Assembly: GCA_951799425.1 (NCBI GenBank)
Contig: OX637393.1
Coordinates: forward strand, 16,945,744 to 17,009,743
Origin: Ilex aquifolium
Lineage: Eukaryota; Streptophyta; Magnoliopsida; Aquifoliales; Aquifoliaceae
Direction: 5' to 3'
Length of the DNA: 64,000 bases
Part shown: in pieces, positions 11,795 to 23,671 of the stretch
Layout of the letters: every line of letters starts with the position of its first letter
Numbering within the stretch: position 1 is the stretch's first letter
The notes under the pieces: generated by a model
What the model saw: only the letters and a program-made list of their open reading frames with translations
What the model was told of the DNA's origin: nothing
The model's database searches: none
Translations under genes and position numbers: made by a program

Positions 11795-14359
11795 ATGCTA
11801 GGTGCGTTGCCCATATTGCCCCTTCCGGCACCACCGTCCGATGGGAATCTTGGTCCTTTACCACCTTCTCAGGTGCCGGAAGGATCCACGGACGAGAAAA
11901 TGCAAGAGGCCGAGGAGGATGAGAACGAAGCTGATAAACTCAACTCGGCTCCTTCATCGATTGCGACCCATACGAGAACTATTGGAATTATACACCCCCC
12001 TCCTGATATCAGAAACATTGTTGATAAAACAGCACAGTTTGTGGCGAAAAATGGAATCGAGTTTGAGAAAAGAATTATTGCTAACAATGCTGGGAATGCC
12101 AAGTTCAATTTCTTGAATGCTTCGGATCCATATCATGCGTATTATCAGCACCGTTTGTCTGAGTTTCGTGCCCAGACTCAAGCTTCTTCCCAACCGCAGG
12201 CTGAGAAGGCTTCAGATTCTTCTGCTCCTGAGTTGATCCCTTCTGCACCGGCTGCTGATGATTCAGCAGCAAAGTCTGACCCCTCTGCCCAGTTTAGGCC
12301 AGTAAAGAAGGTGCTTGAGCCTCCGGAGGCGGAGCAGTACACGGTGCGGCTTCCTGAGGGGATTACAGGAGAGGAATTGGATATAATTAAGCTGACTGCG
12401 CAGTTTGTGGCTCGGAATGGGAAGTCCTTTTTGACGGGTCTGACAAGTAGAGAGATGAATAATCCTCAATTTCATTTTCTGAAGCCGACACACAGTATGT
12501 TCATGTTCTTTACGTCGCTTGCAGATGCATATTCGAAGGTGTTGATGCCTCAAAAGGGGTTGACTGATAAGCTGTTGAAAAGTGTTACCGATATGACTAT
12601 TGTTCTTGAACGGTGCTTGCACAGGCTGGAGTGGGAGCGTTCGCAAGAGCAGGCGAGGCAGAAAGCTGAGGATGAGATAGAGCAGGAACGGTTACAGATG
12701 GCCATGATTGATTGGCATGATTTTGTTGTGGTCGAGACTATAGACTTTGCAGATGATGAGGATGAGGATTTACCCCCTCCAATGACCCTCGAGGAGGTTA
12801 TTAGGAGAAGCAGGATGTCTACTGCGGATGAAGCAGACATTGTTGAGCCTGGAAAGGAAGTGGAAATGGAGATGGATGAAGAGGAGGTGCAGCTTGTTGA
12901 AGAGGGTATGAGGGCTGCTAGTCTTGAAGAAAATGGTGAGAAGAATGAAGCCAAGGCAACTCCAGAGGAACAGGAACCACCGATGAGGATTGTGAAGAAT
13001 TGGAAGAGGCCTGAGGAGAGGATCCCTGCAGAAAGAGACCCGACTAAATATGTTGTTTCCCCAATAACTGGAGAGCTTATTCCCATTAATGAGATGTCTG
13101 AACATATGAGGATTTCTCTTATAGATCCCAAGTACAAAGAGCAAAAAGAGAGGATGTTTGCTAAGATTCGAGAAACTACTCTTGCTCAAGATGATGAGAT
13201 CTCCAGAAACATTGTGGGACTTGCGAGAACTCGTCCTGATATTTTTGGTACCACAGAGGAAGAAGTTTCTAATGCAGTCAAGGCAGAGATTGAGAAGAAG
13301 AAAGATGAGCAACCAAAGCAGGTCATATGGGATGGTCACACGGGGAGTATTGGACGCACTGCTAGTCAGGCCATGTCTCAAAACAATGGGGAGGATCAGA
13401 ATGATGTGGCCTACAATGATGCATGGAGTCTTCCTGGTCCTGCAGCTCCTCCTCCTCCTAGACCTGGTGTCCCCTCCATTCGGCCACTTCCTCCACCACC
13501 TGGACTAGCCCTGAATCTTCCTCGACCTCCGAATACAGTCCAGTACTCTGCTCCTACGAGTGCTGGGGTCCTTGCACCACCTCCACCCAGGCCACCAGTT
13601 GTCAACATGATTCCATCAGTTCGGCCTCCACATGCTCCAATGCCAATGATTCCTGGCCAGCAAGCTCTTATGATGAATCGACCCCCTATGCAACCGTCAA
13701 TTTCTGTGAATCCTCCTAGTATTCCTGTGCCACCGCCGCCTGGATCTCAGTTTACGCCTTTGGCACCACCTCGTCCTTTTGTCCCCCATCCCATGTCCCA
13801 GCCTGGCATGACTATGGTTCCACCACCCCCTATGCCTCAAGGAATGCCTCCACCACCTCCACCTGAAGAAGCTCCTCCTCCACTTCCCGATGAACCAGAG
13901 CCAAAGAGGCAAAGGCTTGAGGATTCTATGCTTATACCTGAAGACCAATTCCTGGCTCAACATCCAGTATGATTATATTTTTTTGATTACAGTTTGCATG
14001 TTGAACTCCGGAGTATTCTGATTTCTGTTTATACTAACATTTATAGCTCTCCTGATTCAGATTTATGATCATTTTGTTGTTTGCTGCAGGGACCTGTTCG
14101 CATCAATGTATCTGTGCCAAATGTTGATGAAGGAAATCTCAAGGGGCAACTTCTGGAGATTACCGTGCAATCCTTATCTGAAACCGTTGGCAGCCTGAAA
14201 GAGAAAATCGCAGGAGAGATCCAGCTTCCTGCAAACAAACAAAAACTGAGTGGAAAAGCTGGCTTCCTCAAGGACAATTTGTCTATTGCATTTTACAATG
14301 TTGCAGGAGGAGATACACTTACCCTTTCTTTGAGGGAACGTGGTGGCAGAAAGAGATGA
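11795..14359 (+). CDS. SF3A1: Splicing factor 3A subunit 1 homologue (SF3a120, PRP21 family)
   Basis: Join 11795-13966 and 14090-14359 gives about 813 aa, close to plant family length. The protein is part of SF3a in the U2 snRNP and helps form the pre-spliceosome in the nucleus. Two SURP domains are visible, near residues 72-122 (DIRNIVDKTAQFVAKNG) and 196-246 (DIIKLTAQFVARNG). A PRP21-type middle follows (about 250-480) with an acidic stretch after residue 318, then a proline-rich segment (about 548-703). Exon 2 encodes the C-terminal ubiquitin-like domain (from residue 725) ending RERGGRKR; in human SF3A1 this basic tail and domain bind U1 snRNA stem-loop 4. I chose the ATG at 11795 because the exon starts at 11789. 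The 123-bp intron falls in phase 0 between HP and GP with GT...AG ends. No damage is seen, and this is the only intact host gene in the window. Confidence 0.95.
13967..14089 (+). other. SF3A1 coding intron
   Basis: A 123-bp AT-rich intron with donor CCA/GTATGA and acceptor TTGCTGCAG/GGA. Splicing in phase 0 joins QHP to GPV; reading through it would terminate within two codons. Confidence 0.9.
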
Positions 14360-15835
14360 ACAGATTTACTTGACCAGGCCTTGAAGAGGTTCATATTGGA
14401 ACTGTCTCACTACCTTGAGAATTCTTCGAATGAAATTGTGGCGCACCATACAACCTTCTTGGATATTATTTCTGAAATTATGTTGGTCACGTGCTTTTAG
14501 TAACTTTTGAAACTTTATTTTCTTTCTCTTAAGCTGATGGTTTGGTATCCACTACAGATCTGGCGTCTTGGGGATCATCTCTTAAGGGTAAGAGGAAGTT
14601 GGCTATTTTGTATGTTATTAAACCCACTGAGTTGACAGTGACTCCTCTTATCTATATTGCTAATTTGGTTATAATGTTTACATTTGCAGTTGCTCCTTCA
14701 AAAATTTGTGCTCCGTACTTATATTCTTTTGATTTTTTTTTTTAACCACAAGTTCTCTCTTTGTAATGATGGCAATCTGAAGGTTCTTCTCGAGTTTAGG
14801 TTTTTTTAGGAGATGCGCTTATGTGGGACAGGAACTTGTTTTGCCAGTGCTGAGCATCTGGTAGCCTTATATGGTGCGTTCTGTTGGAGCTTATGGCCCA
14901 CTAGTCAAATTTCCATTTGACTGCATAACTTTCTTGATGAGCTAATTAGTGGGCAGTGATTTGGATTCTCTCATGCTTCACTTTTCTCAATACAGCAAAG
15001 CTCCCTAGTTTAAAAAGGTGTATGCTATCTGACAAATGTATCATGCTTTCTGTCTTAGCAGCAGAAGCAGGTAGGATTAATTTTTGGTTCCTTCTGCCTT
15101 TTATGCATTTTATCTGTTGTTATCAAAACTTTGATGGCAGTTGTTAAGACCTGCCATTTTTGTGCAGCACTGTCCTGGGCTGGTTGCTCTTCTGGATGGA
15201 GTGGAGATTGCAGATATCTTGCAGATCTATATTCTTTCTACACTCCTTAGGATTTTAAGTTGAGAATACCCTATTTTGCTATTTATGTTGCCCTGAGCAT
15301 TAAGCTGTCAGCAATATGGAAACTGACAGCTTAAGTAGTGAACAATATGTTGGTCTTCATATTCTGGCATTATTGAGAAAGTCCCCACTGCCAACCAGGC
15401 AGAGGAAAAAAATAGAAGAAAATTTGTGTAGGCCGCATGAATTTTGTGCAAGTTATGGTCGGTATTCTTGCTGTTATTAATTTTTCAATCACCAACTGAA
15501 GTTATATCCTTCCCTTATGTTCTTTAGTTAGGAAAGCTTTAACTGGCAACTTGGTTCTGCTACTTGCGAGGCACCCATTTTTGTTGGTAAGCCTCTCATA
15601 TGGCAGCGGAGAAGGAAGCATGAGAAGATGTTAGCAAGTCTTGTGGCATGATTAGATGGAAGTGATCTTAGCTGTTGTCACCATTAGTGGGTTGATGAGT
15701 AGTAGCCATATCATTGCACAAGGGTGGCATGGTCTTTGTAATGCATCTGTTGTTTTTTTTAAATGCAACTGGATATATCCTAATTTAAATTGTTTCTCTT
15801 CTTTCAGTTTTGGCCCTCTCTGTGCATGGGTTCGT
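14360..15835. other. SF3A1 3' UTR and downstream spacer
   Basis: The first few hundred bases presumably include the SF3A1 3' UTR; no canonical AATAAA is obvious. The remaining frames are short and unrecognised. Nothing else could be assigned. Confidence 0.4.
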
Positions 15836-15930
15836 ATGTGGGTGTGTGTGCATGCACTCTAGTGTGATGCATGCGCACTTGTACTTGCACATGTGCGTGT
15901 GTGCGTGCGTGCTTGCACGCTTGCATGTGA
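15836..15930. repeat. Alternating purine-pyrimidine TG/CG/CA tract
   Basis: About 95 bp of mostly alternating TG, CG, CA steps (for example GTGTGTGCATGCA, GTGCGTGTGTGCGTGCGTGC), the composition expected of Z-DNA-forming sequence. Confidence 0.7.
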
Positions 15931-18900
15931 TATCAATGTTCTGCCATGACAGTTTCATCCAATAAGAAGAGTCTTTTAGTTAAGTTGTGGCTGTGGTGTA
16001 CTCTTGGCTTTTATTTCAGTTGTGCAAATTGCACACCCAATATTTTAGGCTTGATGGGAATGATGTCTGAACCGAAAAATTGTGGAAGCATAATTAATGT
16101 CTGTGTTTGTCAATGTGGGTATTTGTTTGGGTGGGTGCTAACCACTCTTGGATGTGTTGGTGTACAGCTGCTCTTTTCATTGCAAAATGTATTGCAATTG
16201 TATACTGGACTAGATATTATGTGGCTCTAGCTCAAGAACTGTGGTCTGGACGAATTTTTGTAGAGTCATAAGTTTGTTATATTGTTTGTAGAATTTTAAG
16301 GCTTTGAGTAGTTGGGTTTGCTCTGCCGAAGTGCTAATTAAAAGGCTGCTAGTGGTTGGGTTTTTTTATCCGAATCAAAATCTTTTTAGCGGTGGTAGGT
16401 TTACTAGGTTTTTACTTTTCAAGTTAGGGATTGATGGTAGTATAGTTAGTAATGATCTGGTAATTTTTATGAGATTTCCTCCTTTATAAAAGATGGTTTT
16501 GCAGCTGGTTTGGTTATAGGGAAATGGTTCCCATTTTGTTGATACTATTGGATAGATATCTATTCTTTTGAGTTGGCTTCTAGTCCTTGGTCATGGCGAA
16601 TTGTTACTTGTGGTTTGCTAGGATCATAATGTTGAAAGGAAGTTTACGAGTGTTACTGGAATAAAGAGGGAGTAGATTTATGGCTGCCCATAATGCTATG
16701 TTTGGATACAATCTCGTGTGTTTATTGATAAGTCTAGCCTAAGGAGAAGGGGGTGAGAGCCACCAAGTGGTATGTGCATATCAAATTCATATTTTAGACT
16801 TTGGCAGCGACTTCGTTTTTTTTTTTTTTGATCCCTTAGTTGGCAAGTGAGTCCCTAGAAATCTGGAATCACCAGTCCTAATATTTTTTTTTCTCAATTT
16901 TTATTTTTGGTGGACCACCCATTATTAATGAGTGGTAGGTAATCTACCAAGAAAGAAATTAGAGAAATATATTGTTGCAATTGACTCTTATTCCAATGTT
17001 ATTTGCGAGGCAACTCACCAGGCAAGGCCACAAGCTGCAGCAAGACCACCAGACCAGCCCCTCAACAGAATCAGAACAACGTTCAACAAGTCGAAGCCAC
17101 ACAGGCGCCACCAGATTACAGGGCAGTTGCTCTACCGAATCAGAGGGCAGAGACCTTGGGGACCAAAAGGCGCTAATTCTCACAGCAAGTAATGGTGTGG
17201 GAGTAATTTTTGTCTGCTTAAAAAAAAAATAGCATAGCAATGAATTATTTGTTTATAATAGTCATAAAACCTGAGTGAGTAATGATACTAGGGTTTAATT
17301 TACTAACCTAATTAGTTGGTTTAATCTTTTGTTGTCAATGGATTGCCAATGATCTTCATATTTGGATGGGTCTATTGTTGATACACCAACAAAAATGAAT
17401 TAGACCAATAAATTAGGCACACATAACATTACAGAAATCCAAATTTTTTCCACTCATATGGAGCAAATTTACTTTTCAACTAAATAACATTTTTTCTTTA
17501 TTCAGTTTTCTAATATCCCTAGTGGTTGCTCGAATAAAAGTCTACTGCCACTCCTCCGTGACCAGAAATCTAAAGAGAAGTATCGACAGTTTATTAGTAA
17601 ATTATGAGTGGAAATAGTATAGTAATATTAGGGTTAAGAGAAAAGAGAGAAGAAAGAAAGAGAAAGAGAGGAAAGAGAGAATAATTAGGGTCTAGGTTAG
17701 ATTGCCCTATACTCTCTTATTTATATTTAATATTGCTCTACACTAATATGATCAAAGATGAAAATTTATTTTGAAAGCCCAAAATGTCGATTTGTAAGAA
17801 AACTAACTCAGTAATTGAATATTGTAATTCTTTTGTTTTGAGATATTTCGGCTAATGTTTCGAAAATAAATTTCTAATTTTTTAATTTTATTTGGCTTTT
17901 GAAATATCTTCAAATCACTTTCAAAACGTTTTTTATTTTTTACCTAATTACAATAAAATGAAGTTTTAATCCTTACTGTTGATTGAAAGCCAAATCCATA
18001 CGAAATTTGACTGTCGACATCTACCAGAGATATTAGTTGGCGTATTTTCAGATTGCTGGCATGCCAAAGTTCAATTAGACTTAAAATCCAAACACGTACG
18101 ACTTTACCTATTCGAATCGACATGAGGTCCTAAAATCGTGAATGTTCAGGCGATTGTAGCAAAGCGTAAGACTACCTCTGAGTTCTTTTCTATGCCTTGT
18201 GGTTCAATGTCTTTAAATAATTTCCCAATTAATAACGAAATGGATTGAAATGTAAGAAAGACCAACGGAATGCAATGCAGCAAGTAGGCTAAATTCAGAA
18301 GATGAATTAAATATTGTACTAAGCATTAAATGAAAGCAGTAAACCAATAGGCCTTTGGTCCAATAATACTCCTTACCTTGTGAAGACTTTACCTTCTTGA
18401 GGTCAAGGGTTCATATCCCCCTCCCCTTCTCCCCCCGTGATCATGGCCTTTACCCTCGAGATGCATGGACATGCGCTGAATCGTCTCCAACTGGAAGCTC
18501 ATGATGTCACGTCTTCTCGTTTTTCAGGATTGTTAGAGTCCTACTCTTCTAATCGTTCTGTCAATTGTGGACTCTCACAGACTCTTTCATAACCGTTGGA
18601 TCTTTGCGACGTGTAACCCTTTGATCTTGTTATTTTTGGGTGTAAACATCCCCCCCCCCCCCCAAAAAAAAAAAAAAGATGCGACTAACTATTCCATATT
18701 CGGGGCGTCGTTTTGGTTCTTTTGAATTTAAACTTTTGCTGCTACACATGCCCTGCTTGGCTATCATCCCGCTATTGGTTGTGAAGTTCAGGGATTGTGG
18801 CTAATCTTCCACATTTAGTCTCTCGGCTTATCTTTTGTCTTTCCAAATTTGCAAGAAACGGTTGGCACGTAATCCGTTCACATCTTTTCATCATTGTAGT

Positions 18901-18977
18901 GGCTTGTTCGTTGCGCCTATATAATCTGTCCTCAGATTTGTTGTTTTGTCATTATTTTGACTTTCTCTTTTTCTTCA
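15931..18977. other. Spacer, unassigned
   Basis: No recognisable gene. A 260-bp stretch at 16932-17192 is open in several frames at once, which reflects composition rather than coding. A C14 run followed by an A15 run lies at 18650-18678. The last few hundred bases may be the 5' region of the decayed gene that follows. Confidence 0.35.
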
Positions 18978-19686
18978 ATGGAGCCTTCTTGTACTGTTGC
19001 TCTTGAAGTGGCTCTTTTGCAGGTGCAAGTTACTCAATTCACTCTTCATGCTTTTAACCCGCTCTCTGAATCGTCTTCTTCAGAGATGGCTTTGGGCCTA
19101 CTTTCAAATAGATGCCTCCAGATGAAGTTCAACAAATCTACCCCGACTCTCATATATCTTTGCCTTTTAACTTCCAGGAGCCCCTTTAATGGGTGAACTG
19201 GCTCAGCAGCAACCCTGTCCGTGCATGCAAGGCTCCTTCCCCTAATTGGATATCCTGGGTTGCCCGTGTCAAAGCGGCCAAAAATACTTTGTGGCGTCGC
19301 CTCAACATCTATGATGCTATTGAGCTTAGCATTATCTCGATGCTTATTGACAATGCGCCACTCTCTTATTCTTGTCAATGGCAAAGAATGCCTTTCACTT
19401 TCGTTTCAGCATGATGGGCCCCACGGTGTATGATGTGTCTACTCTTCTCGGCCTTCCTTCATTCTGGGCCGAGGCTAATGCTTTGATTACCTATATTGAG
19501 GTGAGCTATACCTTTCCAACCGACTCGTAGAACAAGCTGATTACTGCCTATTCTTTTTTCATCGCGGCCTGTCGCGACTATGATGGCTCTTCGGTGTCAG
19601 ACTAGGAACATACTTTGTTCCTACTTTACTGGCTCAACCAGTTCTTCTTCTACACCTTGTCCTACAAGGTTACTAAGGAGTACATT
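18978..19686 (+). pseudogene. Decayed plant mobile domain (PMD / MAIN-like) gene
   Basis: A possible start at ATG 18978 opens a short frame. After a frame change the translation reads like a plant mobile domain: NWISWVARV, DAIELSIISMLID, then FHFRFSMMGPTVYDVSTLLGLP, and finally EHTLFLLYWLNQFFF. These match the family pattern (FxF...GMTPTLxDVxxLxGL, then EHxAFLLxWL). PMD proteins occur as host MAIN-type proteins and inside Mutator-like and Ty3 elements. At least two stop codons (after FPTDS and SSVSD) and one frameshift break it. It ends at KEYI, where an LTR beginning TGTCACACC is inserted at 19687. The identification rests on motif pattern only. Confidence 0.6.
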
Positions 19687-20416
19687 TGTCACACCTTGCC
19701 CCGAGAAATATAACATATTGTCTATATCCAGAGGGTGGTATAAAACTTTCCATAACTTAATTAACTTCCAAACATTCTTTCATACATACAACATCTTCGT
19801 CATACATTTATATAAAACCCACTTAATCCCTACCAAACGTTAAAAGCTTGACATCTAACAACTGTATATATTTACAAGTACAAAGCATTACAAAATATAA
19901 TATCAAGAATCCACTAAACTCCTCGACCCTCTAGGATTTAGCAGTGAACTTGAAGCTCCCATTGATTCACTGAAAAGCCACAAACTGTGGGGGAGGGGAG
20001 GGGGGTGAGCACAACATGCTCAATGAATGAATAATTTTAATAAACTGATAACAACGAAAACATACTCCACACATCATCACATAATATATGCTTCGTGGGC
20101 AAGAACCTAACACAGATAATAATATGAATCCTTTACCACTCATTAGTATATATCACATGTCATCAAATAAAATAGTTACAAAAACATAACAAAGCCACTT
20201 CAAACAAATATATATATGTTTGTCACTAAGGCTACTTATCTACCATTATGGTCATCTCACATTTAGTGAGTCCGAGTTTGCCATTTATGGCCATCTCCAA
20301 TATATCAATCCACCCTAACGGCTATAATGAGTCCACCTTTTATGGCAATCTCCCGCCACAAAGGTGCAAACATGCTACTATTGACTACTTACATTTGCCT
20401 TTAAGGCCATATCTAT
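19687..20416 (-). mobile_element. LTR fragment interrupting the PMD gene
   Basis: Starts TGTCACACCTTGCCCCG exactly where the PMD reading frame stops. On the minus strand this is an LTR end, GGGGCAAGGTGTGACA, much like the Tekay LTR end at 24128. It contains repeats of the type GAGTCCGAGTTTGCC...GGCCATCTCCA near 20265-20400. The other end is not visible because copia sequence begins near 20417. Confidence 0.5.
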
Positions 20417-20438
20417 TGGCCCAAAGTATAACCTAGGA

Positions 20439-20458
20439 GGGGGGGGGGGGGGGGGGGG
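20439..20458. repeat. Homopolymer G20
   Basis: Twenty consecutive G at the 3' end of the copia LTR, where SIRE-type LTRs usually have a shorter C-rich (minus strand) motif next to AATTCACC. Confidence 0.9.
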
Positions 20459-20610
20459 AGGGAGGGTGAATTAGGTTTAGAAGACAAATGTCCAATTAAA
20501 AATTCAATTTCACTAATCGTAAAATTGGTTAACCGATATAATAGATGTCAATGAGATGAGTTTGACATTGTGTATGTGTATGAGTTAACAAGAACAATAT
20601 AAAATAAAGT

Positions 20611-20613
<3 letters not shown>

Positions 20614-20667
<54 letters not shown>
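20614..20667. repeat. (GA)n microsatellite in copia LTR
   Basis: About 27 uninterrupted GA units. Confidence 0.95.
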
Positions 20668-20668
<1 letters not shown>

Positions 20669-21043
20669 AAACACAATGATATATAAAAGTTCGGCCCAAA
20701 CACTTTGGCCTATGTCCTCTCTTCCTTCTCCCCTTGGAGGTTCTCTTTCTCTTTCTTGAATCTCTTCAATAGGTGAGATTCCAACACCTCTACAACTTGT
20801 TCTTCCTTGAGTACAATAAAAATGATTCTCTCTCAAAAGACTCACTCAAGAAGAATACAATATCACTCTCTCTTGCTTCTCAAGAATATTCTCTCCAATC
20901 AAAAGATGAAGACAAGAACAACGATCTTAAAGGTTTACAACAACTCAATCCTCTTTCTCAATAAATAATACAATCTCTTTTTGGATGCTAGCTTATAAGT
21001 TCACTTATGCAAGAAGAAGACCAAAAATGCCTTCAAGACCTCT

Positions 21044-21051
21044 ATTTATAG
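21044..21051 (-). promoter_or_regulatory. TATA box of the copia LTR
   Basis: Minus strand reads CACTATAAATAGAGG. It lies about 80 bp downstream of the promoter-proximal palindrome of the LTR array. Confidence 0.6.
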
Positions 21052-21127
21052 TGGAGGTCAAGGAGAATTCAAAAAGCAAAAGTTAAGCACTTTTGAATAT
21101 TTTGCCGTTGGCTTACAACGGCTACAT

Positions 21128-21372
21128 TTGGTATATCGGTTCGCTTGTCCAGTGTACTGGTTTGTCAGACACTTCTTCCTTGGCCAAGTACTGGAGGCTT
21201 CCGAGGTTTGCCAGTTCACCAACCAGTATGCCGGTTTGTCAGCAGAGCTTTGCCGGTTCATCAAAGGACTTAGGATGCAAAGTACTGGGAGCTTTCGAGG
21301 TTTACCAGTTCAGAGTCCGGTATGTCGGTTCATCCATCCGGTATACCGGTTCACTCATCTGGTATTACCGGA
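21128..21372 (-). promoter_or_regulatory. Copia LTR palindrome array (CCGGTATACCGG core)
   Basis: About ten imperfect copies of a dyad with consensus AACCGGTATACCGGTT, for example ATCCGGTATACCGGTTC near 21337, GTCCGGTATGTCGG near 21315, ACCAGTATGCCGG near 21221, CCAGTGTACTGG at 21149 and TGGTATATCGGTT at 21129. The two promoter-proximal copies are 21 bp apart centre to centre. The array sits upstream of the TATA box. Role unknown; binding sites for a dimeric protein are one reading. Confidence 0.75.
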
Positions 21373-22136
21373 CACTCTATTTTTGCAGACAGAGTTCTCA
21401 TGTTTTCTTTTGCATTCTTTCTTCTTTGATCTTGCCTTTTTGCCACCAATCATAATCTGACAAACACACATCTAATCCACAAATTAAATCATGTTTAGAT
21501 GTTTATCAACACTAGAATAATGCTTAATCAAGCATTAGGTCAATATTCTCTCCCTTTTTTTATGATGAAAAGCATCTCAAACGAACAGTGAATGAAAACC
21601 ATAAACATTTAACCCAAAAATGCTCCCCTTGAGAATAAGCATATGTTTTAGTAGCATTTTTTTTCAAAAAATAAGACTCCCCCTTAATTTGTGCACATAT
21701 CAAACATGCTACAAGGACAACTTATTTTTAGAATTGTAATTGTTGGTGAGTTTCTATATGTATGTGGTATCTCCTTTGAATGCTTTAAATATATTGTTAT
21801 ACACCTACATAGATTTCTCCTCCTTTGGCATCACAAAAAAATATAGAACCAATGTCAATCACTTGCCAAATGTAGGAGGAGACAACTTAGATCATGCATA
21901 GTGCTCAATAATCATAGTGTTTCAACATTAGGTTTTCTCATAAGCATGCATGTCATAAGGAAAGAGAACCATTACCAATCATTCAAAACACATTATGAAA
22001 CAAAACTTCCACATTATCATATATTTGTGTTTCAACGCACAAGTCAAAATTACAACAATGTGATCACAAAACAAAAACATTCTTACACTCACAGATTTTA
22101 AGAATCTTTAGAGTGGTAAACATCAAATAAAAATAT

Positions 22137-23254
22137 CTAAAATTGCATGAAAGCATCATCGTCTTGAGGATCTTGTGATTGATACACAAAAGGTGGAGGA
22201 GGAGGAAGTGGGCCAAACTTGGCTTGGAAAAAGTCCATTACACCATCCACTTTGGTGTGAAGACTTTCCATACTTGTGGTGAGGCCTTCCACGGACCAAT
22301 TAACTTGATTTAAGTCTTTTATTGTGGCATAGATTGGCCTTGATATTCCTTCATCTCCTTCACCTTGCTCATCAACATTCAACTCTTGAGTGTGGGAAAG
22401 ATTTTCTTCTTGTTCTCTTTTATCACCAACATACATAGGCCTTGATGTTCCATCTCCTCCCACATCTTCTACTCTTTCTCTTTTCTTCTCCATTTTCTCC
22501 ATGGTTTCAATTCCCATATTTTTAAGTGATGTGCTTCCAAATAATGTTTTTACGGGAACACTCTCTTCATGTTAAGGTCAATGTCAAAGGCTTTAAACAC
22601 TTTAGTGAGAGTCATGCCATAAGGAAGCCATGCATTTCAGTTTTCCAGTTGTTACTTGTACTTCATCATGATACAAGGCAAATTTAATTTCCTACCAATC
22701 ATAATGCATACAATGATAAAAACTTGAAATTAGGTCACTTCATTGTAGTGCCCACCCTTTGGAATCACACTCTTAGTGAGAATCTTGTTGATTACTCTAG
22801 GAATTTCAAGCATATTTTTCACATCCATTTTTTGGTTTTTTTCATAATTTTCTCCAAACACCATATTCATACTCCCATTCACATTAGTTACATAGTCTTG
22901 CATGCTCCCCCTTTCCCAAAATAAAATTTCTTCATCCTCATCTTGTATGCCTAGGATTTGTGCAAGTTTCATTTGGGAGAGGTTGATAGCTATTCCTTTT
23001 ACTATGGACTTTATTGTGCTCAATGTCATAAAATGAAGATTGGCATAGAAACGACATACAAGTGCCCAGTAGTAGGGTTCATCTAAGACCATGAAAAGCA
23101 TCCAACCCATTTCACTTATCATGGTGTCTATACTTAAATGATAAAGTTGGTGAGGGATAAGAGGTTGACTATCCACAAAAGCCCTATTCTTATGCCTTGG
23201 CCATCTTGCTCTACACTCTTCATTGAGAAAGGAGAGATCTAGATTCTTCTTCAT
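22137..23254 (-). pseudogene. Copia third ORF (plant transposon-protein domain)
   Basis: Starts at ATG 23254 (MKKNLDLSFLNEECRARW) and ends DDDAFMQF at 22137. The N-terminal part contains YYWALVCRFYANLHF and IVKGIAINLSQMKLAQILGI, matching the pattern (FYxN...VxGxxIxxSxxxI) of the domain often annotated 'putative plant transposon protein' (PF20167 as I recall it). The C-terminal part (22517-22137) has an acidic Glu/Lys-rich linker, a heptad-like MESLHTKVDGVMDFF, then GPLPPPPPF and an acidic tail. The frame is broken between about 22730 and 22517. No signal peptide or membrane helix is visible, so an envelope role is unlikely. It lies after pol and has its own upstream array and TATA box. Function unknown. 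Confidence 0.6.
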
Positions 23255-23430
23255 TCTTCTCTCTTCTATTCCACCTGTAGTTCCCCTTTCTTTTTTCTTT
23301 ACCTCCTCTTGTCTTTGATGAAGCTATTTGAAGAGTTTTTGGGAAGAAGGTGAATAGTACTTAGGGTTAGGGTTTTTAAGAAAAATGGAAGACAATGGTT
23401 TGTAGTGATGAGAAATGGGTAGAGAAGAGG

Positions 23431-23438
23431 TTTAAATA
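23431..23438 (-). promoter_or_regulatory. TATA box upstream of copia ORF3
   Basis: Minus strand reads ATCTCTATTTAAACCTC, about 95 bp downstream of the nearest palindrome and about 180 bp before the ORF3 start codon. It suggests a separate transcript for ORF3. Confidence 0.5.
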
Positions 23439-23526
23439 GAGATGAATCGATAAGTGAAGAGTTATGAAGGTGGATTTACATTTTTATTCTTGAAAAGTCA
23501 TGACTTTTTGATTTTTGCTGAGGTGA

Positions 23527-23604
23527 ACTAGTATACTGGTTTGTCATTCCGATATACTGGTTGGCCTTTATGGTATACCAGATAGGAAAATCAGTATGCC
23601 GGAT
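23527..23604 (-). promoter_or_regulatory. Internal copia palindrome array upstream of ORF3
   Basis: Four copies of the LTR-type dyad: CTAGTATACTGG (23528), CCGATATACTGG (23549), TGGTATACCAG (about 23571) and TCAGTATGCCGG (about 23591). The two nearest the TATA box are 21 bp apart, the same spacing as in the LTR array. It lies between the end of pol (23672) and ORF3. Confidence 0.7.
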
Positions 23605-23671
23605 GGGCTACAAATTTCTATTTTTGTTCTCCCAACCCTACTTGTTCATCCTTTTGACATCTATTGTTCTT

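Larger units (their letters stand above)
20417..21542 (-). repeat. Copia 3' LTR
   Basis: On the minus strand it begins TGACCTAATGC just after the purine tract AAAAAAAGGGAGAGAAT and runs to about CTTTGGGCCA. It contains, in transcription order, the palindrome array (21372-21128), the TATA box (21051-21044), a (GA)n tract and a G20 run. Left boundary uncertain by some tens of bases. Confidence 0.5.

Noticed and set aside
12550..13381. Long minus-strand frames opposite SF3A1
   Set aside because: Antisense shadows of the conserved SF3A1 coding exon.
16932..17240. Overlapping open frames on both strands
   Set aside because: Three frames are open together, no motif is recognisable and there is no splice context; explained by local composition.
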